A stretch of DNA of 64,000 bases from Lachnospiraceae bacterium (GTDB taxonomy: Bacteria > Bacillota > Clostridia > Lachnospirales > Lachnospiraceae): the NCBI GenBank assembly GCA_910574285.1, contig CAJTAL010000012.1, positions 1 to 64,000 on the forward strand. The letters are read 5' to 3'. This document shows, piece by piece, positions 1-7,341 of the stretch. Each line of letters starts with the position of its first letter. The stretch's first letter is position 1. The notes beneath the pieces were generated by a model. That model was not told where the DNA came from, ran no database searches, and saw only the letters and a list, made by a program, of their open reading frames with translations. The translations under genes and the position numbers were made by a program.

Positions 1-125
1 CTGGTAATGTGCAGAAGCGTTTCCGGATAATGTGGCTGGAGAACTACATCAATTTTATATGGTGCTAAAATAATCTGAAGATTGGCTGCTCTTTTAATCT
101 GGAAAACAACATCTATAGACCTGGA

Positions 126-983
126 GTGAAAAGTGGTCACATACTAAGAAAAATTACTAACTCAACAGAAGAATTAAGAAAAAGATACGATTGTGATACA
201 TTTATTGAGCCATTTGCAGGACTTGCTAACGTTACTTTACATCTTAATACAAAATTCAAAGAAGAACTACTTAATGATGGAGAATACGACAATATAAATT
301 TATTATTTGTTATACAGACAAGGATTACAATTCTCTCATCAATACTTTCATGCCTTCCAGTAAACAAAGAAATTTATGACTTACTTAAAAAGAAACTGAA
401 AAGTATAAATTGTGTCCCTATTCTAGGGGATATCGACAAGGCTGCAATATACTACTACATAAACTTTTTATCTGCTAAAGGAACAGGACTGTATTTTAAC
501 GAAACATTTACAGAGGAAACTTTACTCCAAGGTCTAACTAGTCTTGCAAAAATATCAAAAAGACTACAGAATGCAATTATAACTCAAGAAGATATTTTTA
601 TCTTTTTAAAGAAAATTTTAAGACAAAAAGGCTCTCTAGAAAAAGTCATTATTTATCTTGATCCACCATACATGGGAACTGAAGATTATTATAAGGCTTT
701 TAATTCAAAAGATGAAAAGTTCCATGAAAAATTAAAGGAATTAATAATTAAGTTAAAAAAAAGAGGGGCAAAAATTATCTTAAGCTATAGGGCAACTGTA
801 ACAAGTAGTAATTCATATACAACCAGTGAAAAAGTCCAGAAAAAATTAGACAAACTATACATGAACCGAGGCTTCTTCATTCAATCTCAAAAAGTCACAA
901 ATAATCAGATTGAAATCCTCCTCACCAGTGAACAGGTCGAAGGCAGTATTCCATACGACTGTAAAATTGCCACCTTAATATAG
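126..983 (+). CDS. DNA adenine methyltransferase, D12 (Dam-like) class
   Basis: Predicted N6-adenine DNA methyltransferase using S-adenosylmethionine. Residues about 27-41 (FIEPFAGLANVTLHL) form the family's SAM-binding motif I, and DPPY at about residue 178 is the catalytic motif IV. At 285 aa it is close to the usual family length. The start is uncertain. The GTG at 126 has no ribosome binding site, and the open frame continues upstream to 69 reading YRPGVKSG across the start, which resembles the family's N-terminal PGGK motif; the 5' end may therefore be displaced or damaged. There is no restriction enzyme gene beside it, so it is an orphan in this window. Its composition is far more AT-rich than its neighbours, which suggests transfer from a phage or mobile element (inference). 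Confidence 0.8.
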   Translation: MKSGHILRKITNSTEELRKRYDCDTFIEPFAGLANVTLHLNTKFKEELLNDGEYDNINLLFVIQTRITILSSILSCLPVNKEIYDLLKKKLKSINCVPILGDIDKAAIYYYINFLSAKGTGLYFNETFTEETLLQGLTSLAKISKRLQNAIITQEDIFIFLKKILRQKGSLEKVIIYLDPPYMGTEDYYKAFNSKDEKFHEKLKELIIKLKKRGAKIILSYRATVTSSNSYTTSEKVQKKLDKLYMNRGFFIQSQKVTNNQIEILLTSEQVEGSIPYDCKIATLI

Positions 984-989
984 AAACAT

Positions 990-1051
990 GTAAAATAGAA
1001 AACACCTCTGCCAAGTAACACCAACATCTTGGCAGAGGTTCTGATACCCCC
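990..1051. repeat. Diverged 62-bp repeat, copy A
   Basis: This 62-base segment aligns with 1403-1464, with about 70 percent identity by eye and one small gap on each side. Both copies begin GTAAAATA and end in a run of five C. Copy A contains the perfect hairpin at 1004-1039. The family is not recognised. It lies in the AT-rich interval between the methylase and a truncated gene. Confidence 0.6.
1004..1039 (-). terminator. Perfect 12-bp hairpin, terminator-like on the minus strand
   Basis: ACCTCTGCCAAG pairs perfectly with CTTGGCAGAGGT around a 12-nt loop. On the minus strand the stem is followed by GTTTTCTATTTT, as in an intrinsic terminator; on the plus strand no T-run follows. It could serve a minus-strand transcript or be part of a mobile repeat. 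Confidence 0.5.
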
Positions 1052-1402
1052 ACAATATCCTGCTTTAATCCTGTCGCAATGATGAATAAAATACCAAATA
1101 TCCCAGAGCCTCATCACCTGCTTTAATCTTATGAATCGCATAATCCCCCATATAGAACTCTATTGAATTTCCTTGCCAGAACGTATCTCACAAGTCAGAT
1201 AATCAAACCATCCATCACCATTCTAATTTTCCTGTTTTATCTGTTTACAACAACCCACACAAAGAAATCTGATATTACCTTACGTTTATATTTTCTGCCT
1301 TTCCTGAGAGATATTTCAACATCAGCCATACAGCAGTCTATACCTAAAATCACTCCACATTCCGCTGATATTTACTGTACTTGGAAAATCAGATACAGCT
1401 GT
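1052..1402. other. AT-rich intergenic interval between repeat copies
   Basis: No convincing gene is present. The 12-mer CCTGCTTTAATC occurs twice (1059-1070 and 1117-1128), and the second copy is followed by a CCCCCAT string like that in the 62-bp repeats, so this may be a decayed array of related repeats. The short open frames on both strands lack ribosome binding sites and recognisable domains. Confidence 0.45.
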
Positions 1403-1464
1403 GTAAAATAAAAAAACATCCCCGTGAAGCAACTATAACGCTTTGGCAGGATATCAATACCCCC
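1403..1464. repeat. Diverged 62-bp repeat, copy B
   Basis: Second copy of the repeat at 990-1051. In this copy the hairpin arms have decayed, so it no longer folds as well as copy A. The 1465-1640 interval downstream is AT-rich and shows no gene, and ends at the truncated peptidoglycan-binding gene. Confidence 0.55.
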
Positions 1465-1640
1465 ATAGTCGCTCTGGAATGTAAAATGCTATATACCACA
1501 CTATTTTCAAAAAATATCACAATCTACTTGTATACTTATCTAATATAATCAATAACTCTGCTTCTTATAATTGGGCTGTCTATGATGTCTGTAGTTCAAA
1601 ACAACACATTCCATAATAGCAATTTTATACAGAAATTCTA

Positions 1641-2237
1641 GTGGTCTCGTTGTACCGGAATCAGGGATATGAATTTACGATTACTTCCTCCACTGCTTTT
1701 GACCACAAGTGGATCCCGGAACGCAATATCTTCAATACCATATCCGTGATTGTAGACGAACTCTTTTCAAATTACCTCTCACGCCCGAATGTAAAACAGC
1801 CGATTCTGACACAATACTGTGACGGAAGACAGGTTCAATGCCCGAACTGGATGACACAGTGGGGCTCCAAGTCCTTAGGCGACCAGGGCTACTCGGCTAT
1901 CCAGATTCTTCGCTATTATTACGGCGACAATATGTATATAAACACCGCCGAAGCCATCTCCGGTATCCCGGCTTCCTGGCCTGGTTATAATCTGGAGATC
2001 GGTTCGCGGGGCGATAAAGTCCGCCAGCTTCAGGAACAGCTCAACGCAATCGCCGGAGCTTACCCTGCAATTCCAAAGATCGCAGTAGACGGAATCTATG
2101 GTCCCGCCACCGCAGCCTCCATCCGTAAATTCCAGTCTGTATTCGGTCTTCCTGCGACAGGCATCACGGATTATAAGACCTGGTATAAAGTATCCGAAAT
2201 CTATGTCGGCGTCTCACGGATCGCAGAATTAGTCTGA
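1641..2237 (+). pseudogene. Peptidoglycan-binding protein, 5'-truncated
   Basis: The 198-aa frame matches the C-terminal half of a clostridial cell-wall protein family whose full members, from memory, are about twice as long. Residues about 1-115 are the end of a domain containing YCDGR and PNWMTQWGS. Residues about 117-190 are a peptidoglycan-binding type 1 domain (EIGSRGDKVRQLQEQLN, then VDGIYGPATAASIRKFQ). The frame opens at a GTG with no ribosome binding site, inside what should be the middle of the protein, and the DNA just upstream is AT-rich and unrelated. I therefore read it as a remnant whose 5' part was removed when the left-hand segment arrived. The 3' end and its terminator look intact. 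Confidence 0.75.
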
Positions 2238-2242
2238 AAAAT

Positions 2243-2356
2243 TTCCACCTGTGCGGTTGGAATGTCATTCAAGGGACGGAAGATTTAAGATGCCCTTCCT
2301 AGCGCAGACTGGGCAACACTCCGGTGAACTAACCATTTTCAACCGCACAGGTGGAA
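2243..2356. terminator. Bidirectional terminator with 17-bp stem and 80-nt structured loop
   Basis: TTCCACCTGTGCGGTTG (2243-2259) pairs perfectly with CAACCGCACAGGTGGAA (2340-2356). T-runs follow on the plus strand and A-runs precede, so it can end both the peptidoglycan-binding gene and the ABC permease gene that converges on it. The 80-nt loop is much longer than in an ordinary terminator and has internal pairing potential (AAGGG near 2270 with CCCTT near 2294). Confidence 0.7.
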
Positions 2357-2393
2357 TTTTTTTAAAATAGCCTGCCCGAGAGCAAAACTACTC

Positions 2394-3632
2394 CTATTTT
2401 TTCCTATTTTCTTTGGCTGATCTCCTCTTTGACAGACCATACCGGGAATAGCTTCTATATATAAACGGCAGCAATATTATAGATACAGCAAAATACAGCA
2501 CCATCACAAACGGAAGCTGAAGGATTACCATATCTCCTATCTGGAAAAGAGTCGGAACCTTCACGGCCTGGATAACATTGGTCAGCACATCCGTCGTATA
2601 ATAGACGACTCTGGTAACATCCGAAAGAGACCGTGCAATAAAGAGCATCATGCAAAACATGAAAAACGGAATACAGACCGCCACTTTCGCAGTACGCATC
2701 TTCGCCGTCACCAGCATCGTTACCGACGCTGAAAGGAGGCTTGCAATATAGCCGCATACAACGATCAGGAGGTACCTCTGTCCCTGCGTCATCACATAGA
2801 CACTGTAGGGATCCTCAATCTGGTATGGCGTATGAAAACCGCTGGCTCCCATAATTCCAAATGATATCAATGACATAATCCCTGCTCCTGTCCAGTAGAC
2901 CACGGTTGCGGTGAGCATTCCCGCCGCAATTTTATTCCTGACCGCTTTTGACCTTCCATATTTCGCGGCAAAGAACACCAGCTCCGCATGATTGCGGAAC
3001 TCCTCGTCAAAGATTCCCGCCGCCATAAATCCAATGACGATTACCAGAATAATCACATAGGTCTGTATATACATGGTCATGGTTTCCCACGAATCGTACG
3101 CCTCATAATCAGCCGGGATTTCCAGCTTTCCGTACTGCTCTTTTATAAACTCCTCCTGCTCAGGCGTTTTCCCGTACTCTTCCGACGCTTTTTGCTGATT
3201 ATCGGCATAGATGTCATAAATATTGTTCACCTCTTCTTCAGATATCCGAACCATAACATCCGGCAGAAATTCTGGCTCCACGGTATACACATTCGCTGTA
3301 AAATTCAAAATATCCCAGTAAGCCTGTACTTTTTTCCCGTATTCACTGTCCGGAACCTCTCCCTGATACTGCTGCCTGAGCCCCTTATAGTTTCGCACCG
3401 CATCGGCGATCCTTTCTGCCGTCAGTTTCCCTTTCCATTGATTCTTGTCTGCCGCAAGCTTCCGCCCGGCGGTTATTTTACCAATCCCGTCAAGACTTAC
3501 CCCGTCAGTATCCGTGTAACGCATACTTTCGGCCGCAAGAAAACTATATCCCACGGCGACCAGAAGCACTACAATCAGAATCAGCTTATTGACCGTCTTT
3601 GAAAAATATTTCTTTATTTCAAACTTCAACAT
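2394..3632 (-). CDS. ABC-2 type transporter permease, cassette 1
   Basis: Membrane subunit of the exporter whose ATPase is the gene just upstream. From the ATG at 3632 it has 412 aa. A first membrane segment lies at about 16-34 and a large extracytoplasmic domain at about 36-185 (acid- and tyrosine-rich), followed by five or more hydrophobic segments. The frame continues upstream to 3674, but MLKFEIKKYF is the natural start for this family and leaves a 14-nt overlap with the ATPase gene. Its closest relative in the window is the permease at 30638-31771, with the same layout. The substrate is unknown; ABC-2 exporters next to a sigma factor often deal with cell-envelope stress or antimicrobial peptides (inference). 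Confidence 0.8.
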   Translation of the reverse strand: MLKFEIKKYFSKTVNKLILIVVLLVAVGYSFLAAESMRYTDTDGVSLDGIGKITAGRKLAADKNQWKGKLTAERIADAVRNYKGLRQQYQGEVPDSEYGKKVQAYWDILNFTANVYTVEPEFLPDVMVRISEEEVNNIYDIYADNQQKASEEYGKTPEQEEFIKEQYGKLEIPADYEAYDSWETMTMYIQTYVIILVIVIGFMAAGIFDEEFRNHAELVFFAAKYGRSKAVRNKIAAGMLTATVVYWTGAGIMSLISFGIMGASGFHTPYQIEDPYSVYVMTQGQRYLLIVVCGYIASLLSASVTMLVTAKMRTAKVAVCIPFFMFCMMLFIARSLSDVTRVVYYTTDVLTNVIQAVKVPTLFQIGDMVILQLPFVMVLYFAVSIILLPFIYRSYSRYGLSKRRSAKENRKK

Positions 3633-4506
3633 TCTCGTCACCTGCTTTCTCACCAAAATACAACAGAAACGCATCCTCCAGCGTGGCCTCCTCCAGCACC
3701 GCGTTTTCCGCCGGGGGATTTTCGGAGAGAATCCGAAGCTCCGCGCCGCCGGCTACATGCTTCACATTTCCCACCGGATATTTCTGCAAATACTGATTTA
3801 CATCTTGTCTCGGAACTACACAGGTCCAGACCTCTTCTTCCATCGAAGCGATCAGGTCTTCGGAAGTCCCTGTATAAAAGAATTTTCCATCCTTCATCAA
3901 CAGTATCTGTTCCGCGATAAACTCTACATCCGACACAATATGGGTGGAAAGCAGTACCAGACGATCTTCAGAAAGCTCGCTGATCAGATTGCGGAAACGG
4001 ATCCGTTCGCTGGGGTCAAGCCCTGCCGTCGGTTCGTCCAGCACCAGAATCTTCGGATTGTTCAGCATCGCCTGGGCAATCCCGACACGCCTCGCCATTC
4101 CGCCGGACAGCGCCTTCATCTTGCGGTTCTTATATCTCGACAGCCCGACCATTTCCAGCAGTTCCTTCATTCTTTTTCTCGCCACAGCCGGGCGTATGCC
4201 CTTGATCGACGCGATGTACATCATATAATCTGAGACGGAGAGATTGGGATAATACCCGAAATCCTGCGGCAGATATCCCAGCAGATCCCGGTATCTTTCT
4301 TCCAGTCTGAAAATATCCTCCCCGTTCCATCTAATCTCGCCGGCGGTGGGCCGTGTCACCGTACAGAGCATCTTCATCAGCGTAGTCTTTCCGGCGCCGT
4401 TTACTCCCAGAAGTCCATACACGCCCGTTTCCATAGTATACGTGATATCGTCGACCGCAAATATTCCTCCATAATTTTTTGATACGTTTTTAAAACTTAA
4501 TTCCAT
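3619..4506 (-). CDS. ABC transporter ATP-binding protein, cassette 1
   Basis: ATPase of the exporter with the following permease. In 295 aa it shows Walker A GVNGAGKTT (34-42), Q-loop LPQDFGYYP, signature LSGGMARRVGIAQA, Walker B ILVLDEPTAGLD and switch histidine LSTHIVSD. The ATG at 4506 is preceded by GGAGG and lies 4 nt after the stop of the upstream membrane protein gene, so the longer frame to 4557 is not needed. The string GLDPSERIRFRN is shared almost exactly with the ATPases at 31743 and 22846, marking the three as close paralogues. Confidence 0.92.
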   Translation of the reverse strand: MELSFKNVSKNYGGIFAVDDITYTMETGVYGLLGVNGAGKTTLMKMLCTVTRPTAGEIRWNGEDIFRLEERYRDLLGYLPQDFGYYPNLSVSDYMMYIASIKGIRPAVARKRMKELLEMVGLSRYKNRKMKALSGGMARRVGIAQAMLNNPKILVLDEPTAGLDPSERIRFRNLISELSEDRLVLLSTHIVSDVEFIAEQILLMKDGKFFYTGTSEDLIASMEEEVWTCVVPRQDVNQYLQKYPVGNVKHVAGGAELRILSENPPAENAVLEEATLEDAFLLYFGEKAGDENVEV

Positions 4507-4510
4507 CTTC

Positions 4511-5254
4511 CTAAGCCTCCCAAACCCTCTCACTGCAAGACAGCGATTTCTGAACACAACAAACCAGATATCCGAAAAAAAGCAGGATCAGTCCGATCCA
4601 CACCGGTACGGCAATCCTCTCATACAGCGCGTTGTTTGCCGCCACCGTCAGCCAGACGGCACTCCACACCATACACATAGCCGCAGCCGTATAATCCATA
4701 CCCTGCCTTCTGCTGCATAACAGCCTGAAGCAGATACAGCAGGACATAAGGAGGGGCAGCAGAAAATTCACCGCCAGCCAGTATGCCATAACCTGAACAG
4801 TCTGCAGAGCCATTACGAAGAAAGCCGTAACCATAATCATATCCACGGCTGCAAACAATAAGATTCTCGCGGCGCAGATCTGCCGCAGCGAATAGTAGGA
4901 TGCCTTTTCAATGGCGACAGAAGAATACCTACGGTTCTTCCAGATCTCCGGAATGATCAGGATTGCAAATACCGCGGCAAGTCCTCCTGTCATCCGTTCC
5001 ATAGTTCCGTTCATCCCGTTATCCTTAAGCAGATACCAGAGAAACAGCAATACGACGCCCTGCAGCACCCACCATTTCTTCTCAATATAATGCGACTGCT
5101 CATACAAGAATTCAAAATATGAGATCCGCCCGTCTTCCTTCCCTGCTATCAAGGTTTCACACCGGGCAATGACCTCTTGAACAGAAGTTTCCCGGATATA
5201 GTCATTCTGTATCAGCTTCCTGTACTCTTTGATTTGCTTTTGATACCGCCTCAT
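4511..5254 (-). CDS. Membrane protein between sigma factor and ABC genes, cassette 1
   Basis: A 247-aa protein of unknown family. The N-terminal 55 or so residues are soluble and charged, and about six hydrophobic segments follow. It sits between the sigma factor gene (6 nt away) and the ABC ATPase gene (4 nt away), the place where an anti-sigma factor is often found. It has no zinc-binding anti-sigma HxxxCxxC motif, so a regulatory role is only inferred from position. The protein at 32630-33436 has the same place, topology and a weakly similar FL..(K)W..(Q/E)G stretch before the first membrane segment. Confidence 0.7.
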   Translation of the reverse strand: MRRYQKQIKEYRKLIQNDYIRETSVQEVIARCETLIAGKEDGRISYFEFLYEQSHYIEKKWWVLQGVVLLFLWYLLKDNGMNGTMERMTGGLAAVFAILIIPEIWKNRRYSSVAIEKASYYSLRQICAARILLFAAVDMIMVTAFFVMALQTVQVMAYWLAVNFLLPLLMSCCICFRLLCSRRQGMDYTAAAMCMVWSAVWLTVAANNALYERIAVPVWIGLILLFFGYLVCCVQKSLSCSERVWEA

Positions 5255-5260
5255 ATCCCT

Positions 5261-5767
5261 TCACCTCCCTAAATATTCCGACAGTTTCTTTCTTGCTTCC
5301 CGAACACGGTACTTTACCAGCGGTACGTTGATATTCAACATCTTTGCAATCTCCCGCTGCTTCAAGCCCTGAAAGAAGAACAGAATCGTAATCTCCTTCA
5401 ACTCCTCCGGCAACCTGTCCACTGCCCGTTCGATATCCAGCTTAAGCTCCATGCTGCCGCCGCTTTCTTCCGGTATATCCTGCATCTCTCCCGGAAGTAC
5501 TTCTTTCTTCTTTTTGAAATAATTCTTGATACAGTTTCCGGCAATGCAGTATAAATAGTTCTTTACTTTTCCCTTCTCTGTATACGTATCTATCGTTTCA
5601 AAGAATCTCAGGAATGTTTCCTGTGTCATATCCTCAGCGCAACTCCTGTCATGGATATGCAGAAAGCAATATTGATATATGGAAGGATAATATTTTCTAA
5701 CGAATTGTTCTCCCGCTTTGCCGTTTCCAGTTTTCATTTTTTCTATCAGTAAAAAATCCGGATTCAC
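5261..5767 (-). CDS. ECF-type RNA polymerase sigma factor, cassette 1
   Basis: A 168-aa sigma-70 family protein with region 2 (DMTQETFLRFFETIDTY at about 46-62) and region 4 (LPEELKEITILFFFQGLKQ, then the helix-turn-helix REIAKMLNINVPLVKYRVR). It lacks regions 1 and 3, as ECF factors do. The start is a GTG preceded by GGGAAGGAG. It is the first gene of a tight run leading into the membrane protein and ABC genes, so it probably controls that operon (inference). Confidence 0.88.
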   Translation of the reverse strand: MNPDFLLIEKMKTGNGKAGEQFVRKYYPSIYQYCFLHIHDRSCAEDMTQETFLRFFETIDTYTEKGKVKNYLYCIAGNCIKNYFKKKKEVLPGEMQDIPEESGGSMELKLDIERAVDRLPEELKEITILFFFQGLKQREIAKMLNINVPLVKYRVREARKKLSEYLGR

Positions 5768-5952
5768 TTCTGCCGCTCCTTCCCGATGTACATCAATCTT
5801 TTTTCTCTTTTTTCACGCGCTTATATATATTAACAACCGACACACTCAAAAAGATAGCAAAAATATATTTTTTTTAATTAATTTCGTATCCGTATATTAT
5901 ACCTTAACACCACATAGATGTCGTTTGATTCGGGAAATATCTAACGATACTC

Positions 5953-5982
5953 TTGCATAATCCGGCAAAAAGCAATTATAAT
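5953..5982 (+). promoter_or_regulatory. Promoter of the P-loop kinase-like gene
   Basis: TTGCAT (5953-5958), an 18-nt spacer and TATAAT (5977-5982). Transcription would begin near 5989, about 30 nt before the TTG start at 6019. This rules out translation from the upstream ATG at 5953, which lies in the -35 box. Confidence 0.6.
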
Positions 5983-6018
5983 TACATACACATCCATTTA
6001 GAAAAGGGAGGTATTGTT

Positions 6019-6591
6019 TTGAATAAAAAAATAATCATTATAGAAGGCTATCTGGCTTCCGGTAAATCTACTTTCGCACTGCAATTGTCTAAATCCATTA
6101 ACGTACCCTATCTCGTTAAGGATACTTTCAAAATTGCATTATGCAAAAATATTTCTGTTGCAAATAGAAACGAAAGCAGTCTTTTTTCCACCGTTACATT
6201 CGATGCAATGATGTATGTAACAGAGAGGCTGTTCGAAACCGGCAATCCTGTTATTATCGAAGGTAATTTTGTCCCTGGCGGGATCAAAAAGACAGATGAA
6301 GCCAAAATTATCAGACAATTGATTGGTAAATACGACTATACTCCATTAACTTTTAAGTTTACAGGGGATACTCAGGTTTTACATAAGCGATTTATCGACA
6401 GAGAAAAAACGATTGAAAGAGGGCAGGTGAACAAAATCGGATTCGATATTTCTCATGACACTTTTGATCGATGGTGCCATAATCTTGACGATTTTAATGT
6501 CGGCGGGAAAGTCATTCCAGTTGATGCAACCGATTTTACCAGCGCAAATTTCGATGCTTATATCGAATATGTCAGACAATTTATGAGCTAA
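6019..6591 (+). CDS. P-loop ATPase/kinase-like protein
   Basis: A 190-aa protein with a Walker A motif GYLASGKST at residues 10-18, and IIEGNFVPGG at about 75, which looks like the acid and glycines after a strand in small-molecule kinases. This pattern is that of the AAA_33 (zeta toxin/kinase-like) group; the substrate cannot be told. The start is the TTG at 6019: a strong GGGAGG lies 8 nt upstream at 6006-6011 and the frame's earlier ATG overlaps the promoter. It is a single gene with AT-rich codons, between the sigma factor cassette and a small regulator unit. No partner antitoxin gene is seen. Confidence 0.7.
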   Translation: MNKKIIIIEGYLASGKSTFALQLSKSINVPYLVKDTFKIALCKNISVANRNESSLFSTVTFDAMMYVTERLFETGNPVIIEGNFVPGGIKKTDEAKIIRQLIGKYDYTPLTFKFTGDTQVLHKRFIDREKTIERGQVNKIGFDISHDTFDRWCHNLDDFNVGGKVIPVDATDFTSANFDAYIEYVRQFMS

Positions 6592-6614
6592 GACAAAAAA
6601 ATCACCAAAAGCTA

Positions 6615-6643
6615 TTGACAAGAAAACTTGACACATCTATAAT
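6615..6643 (+). promoter_or_regulatory. Consensus sigma-A promoter
   Basis: TTGACA (6615-6620), exactly 17 nt, TATAAT (6638-6643): a full-consensus vegetative promoter. It drives the small membrane protein gene at 6747 and probably the regulator at 7135. The spacer holds the first copy of a 17-bp direct repeat. Confidence 0.8.
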
Positions 6644-6670
6644 ATGAATTGCAAAGAAAACTTGACACAT
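6620..6670 (+). repeat. 17-bp direct repeat over the promoter, probable operator
   Basis: AAGAAAACTTGACACAT occurs at 6620-6636 and again at 6654-6670, a 34-bp period. The first copy fills the promoter spacer and the second lies just after the expected start of transcription. Two identical sites so placed suggest repression by a DNA-binding protein, most simply the Cro/CI-type regulator at 7135 (inference). Confidence 0.6.
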
Positions 6671-6746
6671 ATGTTGTTATATGACTCTAAAATTAGTGTA
6701 ATGACGTATGCCAGTCACAACAGCCGCAAGATTCGAGGTGTCAGTT

Positions 6747-7064
6747 ATGAATAAAGATGAAGTATTGCGCAGAGCGCAGGATAAGGCTCCCAATAAAATG
6801 GATGAGATGGAATTGGATATTTTAAACAAGGGATGTAAGATCGGCGTATTGACAGGGCTTATCGTTTGTGTTATTACAATGGTTATCAAAATGTTCGCGG
6901 GCGTCCCGTATTATGATGTATACGCGATCTACTGTTTTATGGTGGGCGCCCAGTGGTTTTACAAATGGTCCCGGCTCAAAACGAAAAGAGATTTATACCT
7001 TGGCTTTTCATGGTGCGGGCTGGGCGCCGGTATTTTCATCGGATATTTAACCGAGATTTTCTGA
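6747..7064 (+). CDS. Small three-helix membrane protein (DUF6442-like)
   Basis: A 105-aa protein with a charged N-terminus (MNKDEVLRRAQDKAPNKMDE) and three hydrophobic segments at about 34-53, 58-76 and 85-103. The ATG at 6747 is preceded by GAGGTG at proper spacing; the earlier start at 6708 has no such site. It resembles the DUF6442 family, which I recall beside small HTH regulators, but that name is from memory. The next gene is a Cro/CI-type regulator 70 nt on. Function unknown. Confidence 0.65.
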   Translation: MNKDEVLRRAQDKAPNKMDEMELDILNKGCKIGVLTGLIVCVITMVIKMFAGVPYYDVYAIYCFMVGAQWFYKWSRLKTKRDLYLGFSWCGLGAGIFIGYLTEIF

Positions 7065-7134
7065 CATAGCTGCAAGATATGTAATTATAATCAAAAACAA
7101 TGAACAGGAGGCGCTCTCCCGGCGGCAGGATGCA

Positions 7135-7341
7135 ATGGATACAGAACTTATATTAAAAAACAACTTAAAACAGGCAAGAGCCGAAAAGAAGCTGTCCCAA
7201 AGCGAGCTGGCGAAGCTGGTCGGCGTGTCCCGACAGACAATCTGTTCTATCGAGACAGGCGTATTCAATCCGACCGCCAAATTAGCATTAATCCTGTGTA
7301 TTGCCCTTGATAAAAAGTTTGAAGATTTATTTTATTTTTAA
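7135..7341 (+). CDS. Cro/CI-type HTH transcriptional regulator
   Basis: A 68-aa protein that is almost entirely a helix-turn-helix domain: LKQARAEKKLSQSELAKLVG, then SRQTICSIETGVFNPTA. Proteins of this short YozG-like form act as dimers on operators. It probably forms a unit with the preceding small membrane protein and may repress their shared promoter through the 17-bp repeats. An AGGAGG lies about 25 nt before the ATG, which is far. Its stop overlaps the end of the converging ABC permease gene by 4 nt. Confidence 0.85.
   Translation: MDTELILKNNLKQARAEKKLSQSELAKLVGVSRQTICSIETGVFNPTAKLALILCIALDKKFEDLFYF

Noticed and set aside
1163-1411. An 82-codon plus-strand frame between the repeat copies
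   Set aside because: No ribosome binding site, starts at a TTG, and low-complexity AT-rich composition. It might be decayed element DNA but not a supported gene.
2988-4233. Two plus-strand frames of about 200 codons
   Set aside because: They lie opposite the ABC permease and ATPase genes and read as arginine- and histidine-rich shadow sequence.
6019-6591. Zeta-toxin reading of the P-loop protein
   Set aside because: The Walker A region would fit, but there is no epsilon-type antitoxin gene beside it and no clear substrate-binding motif, so only a kinase-like call is made.
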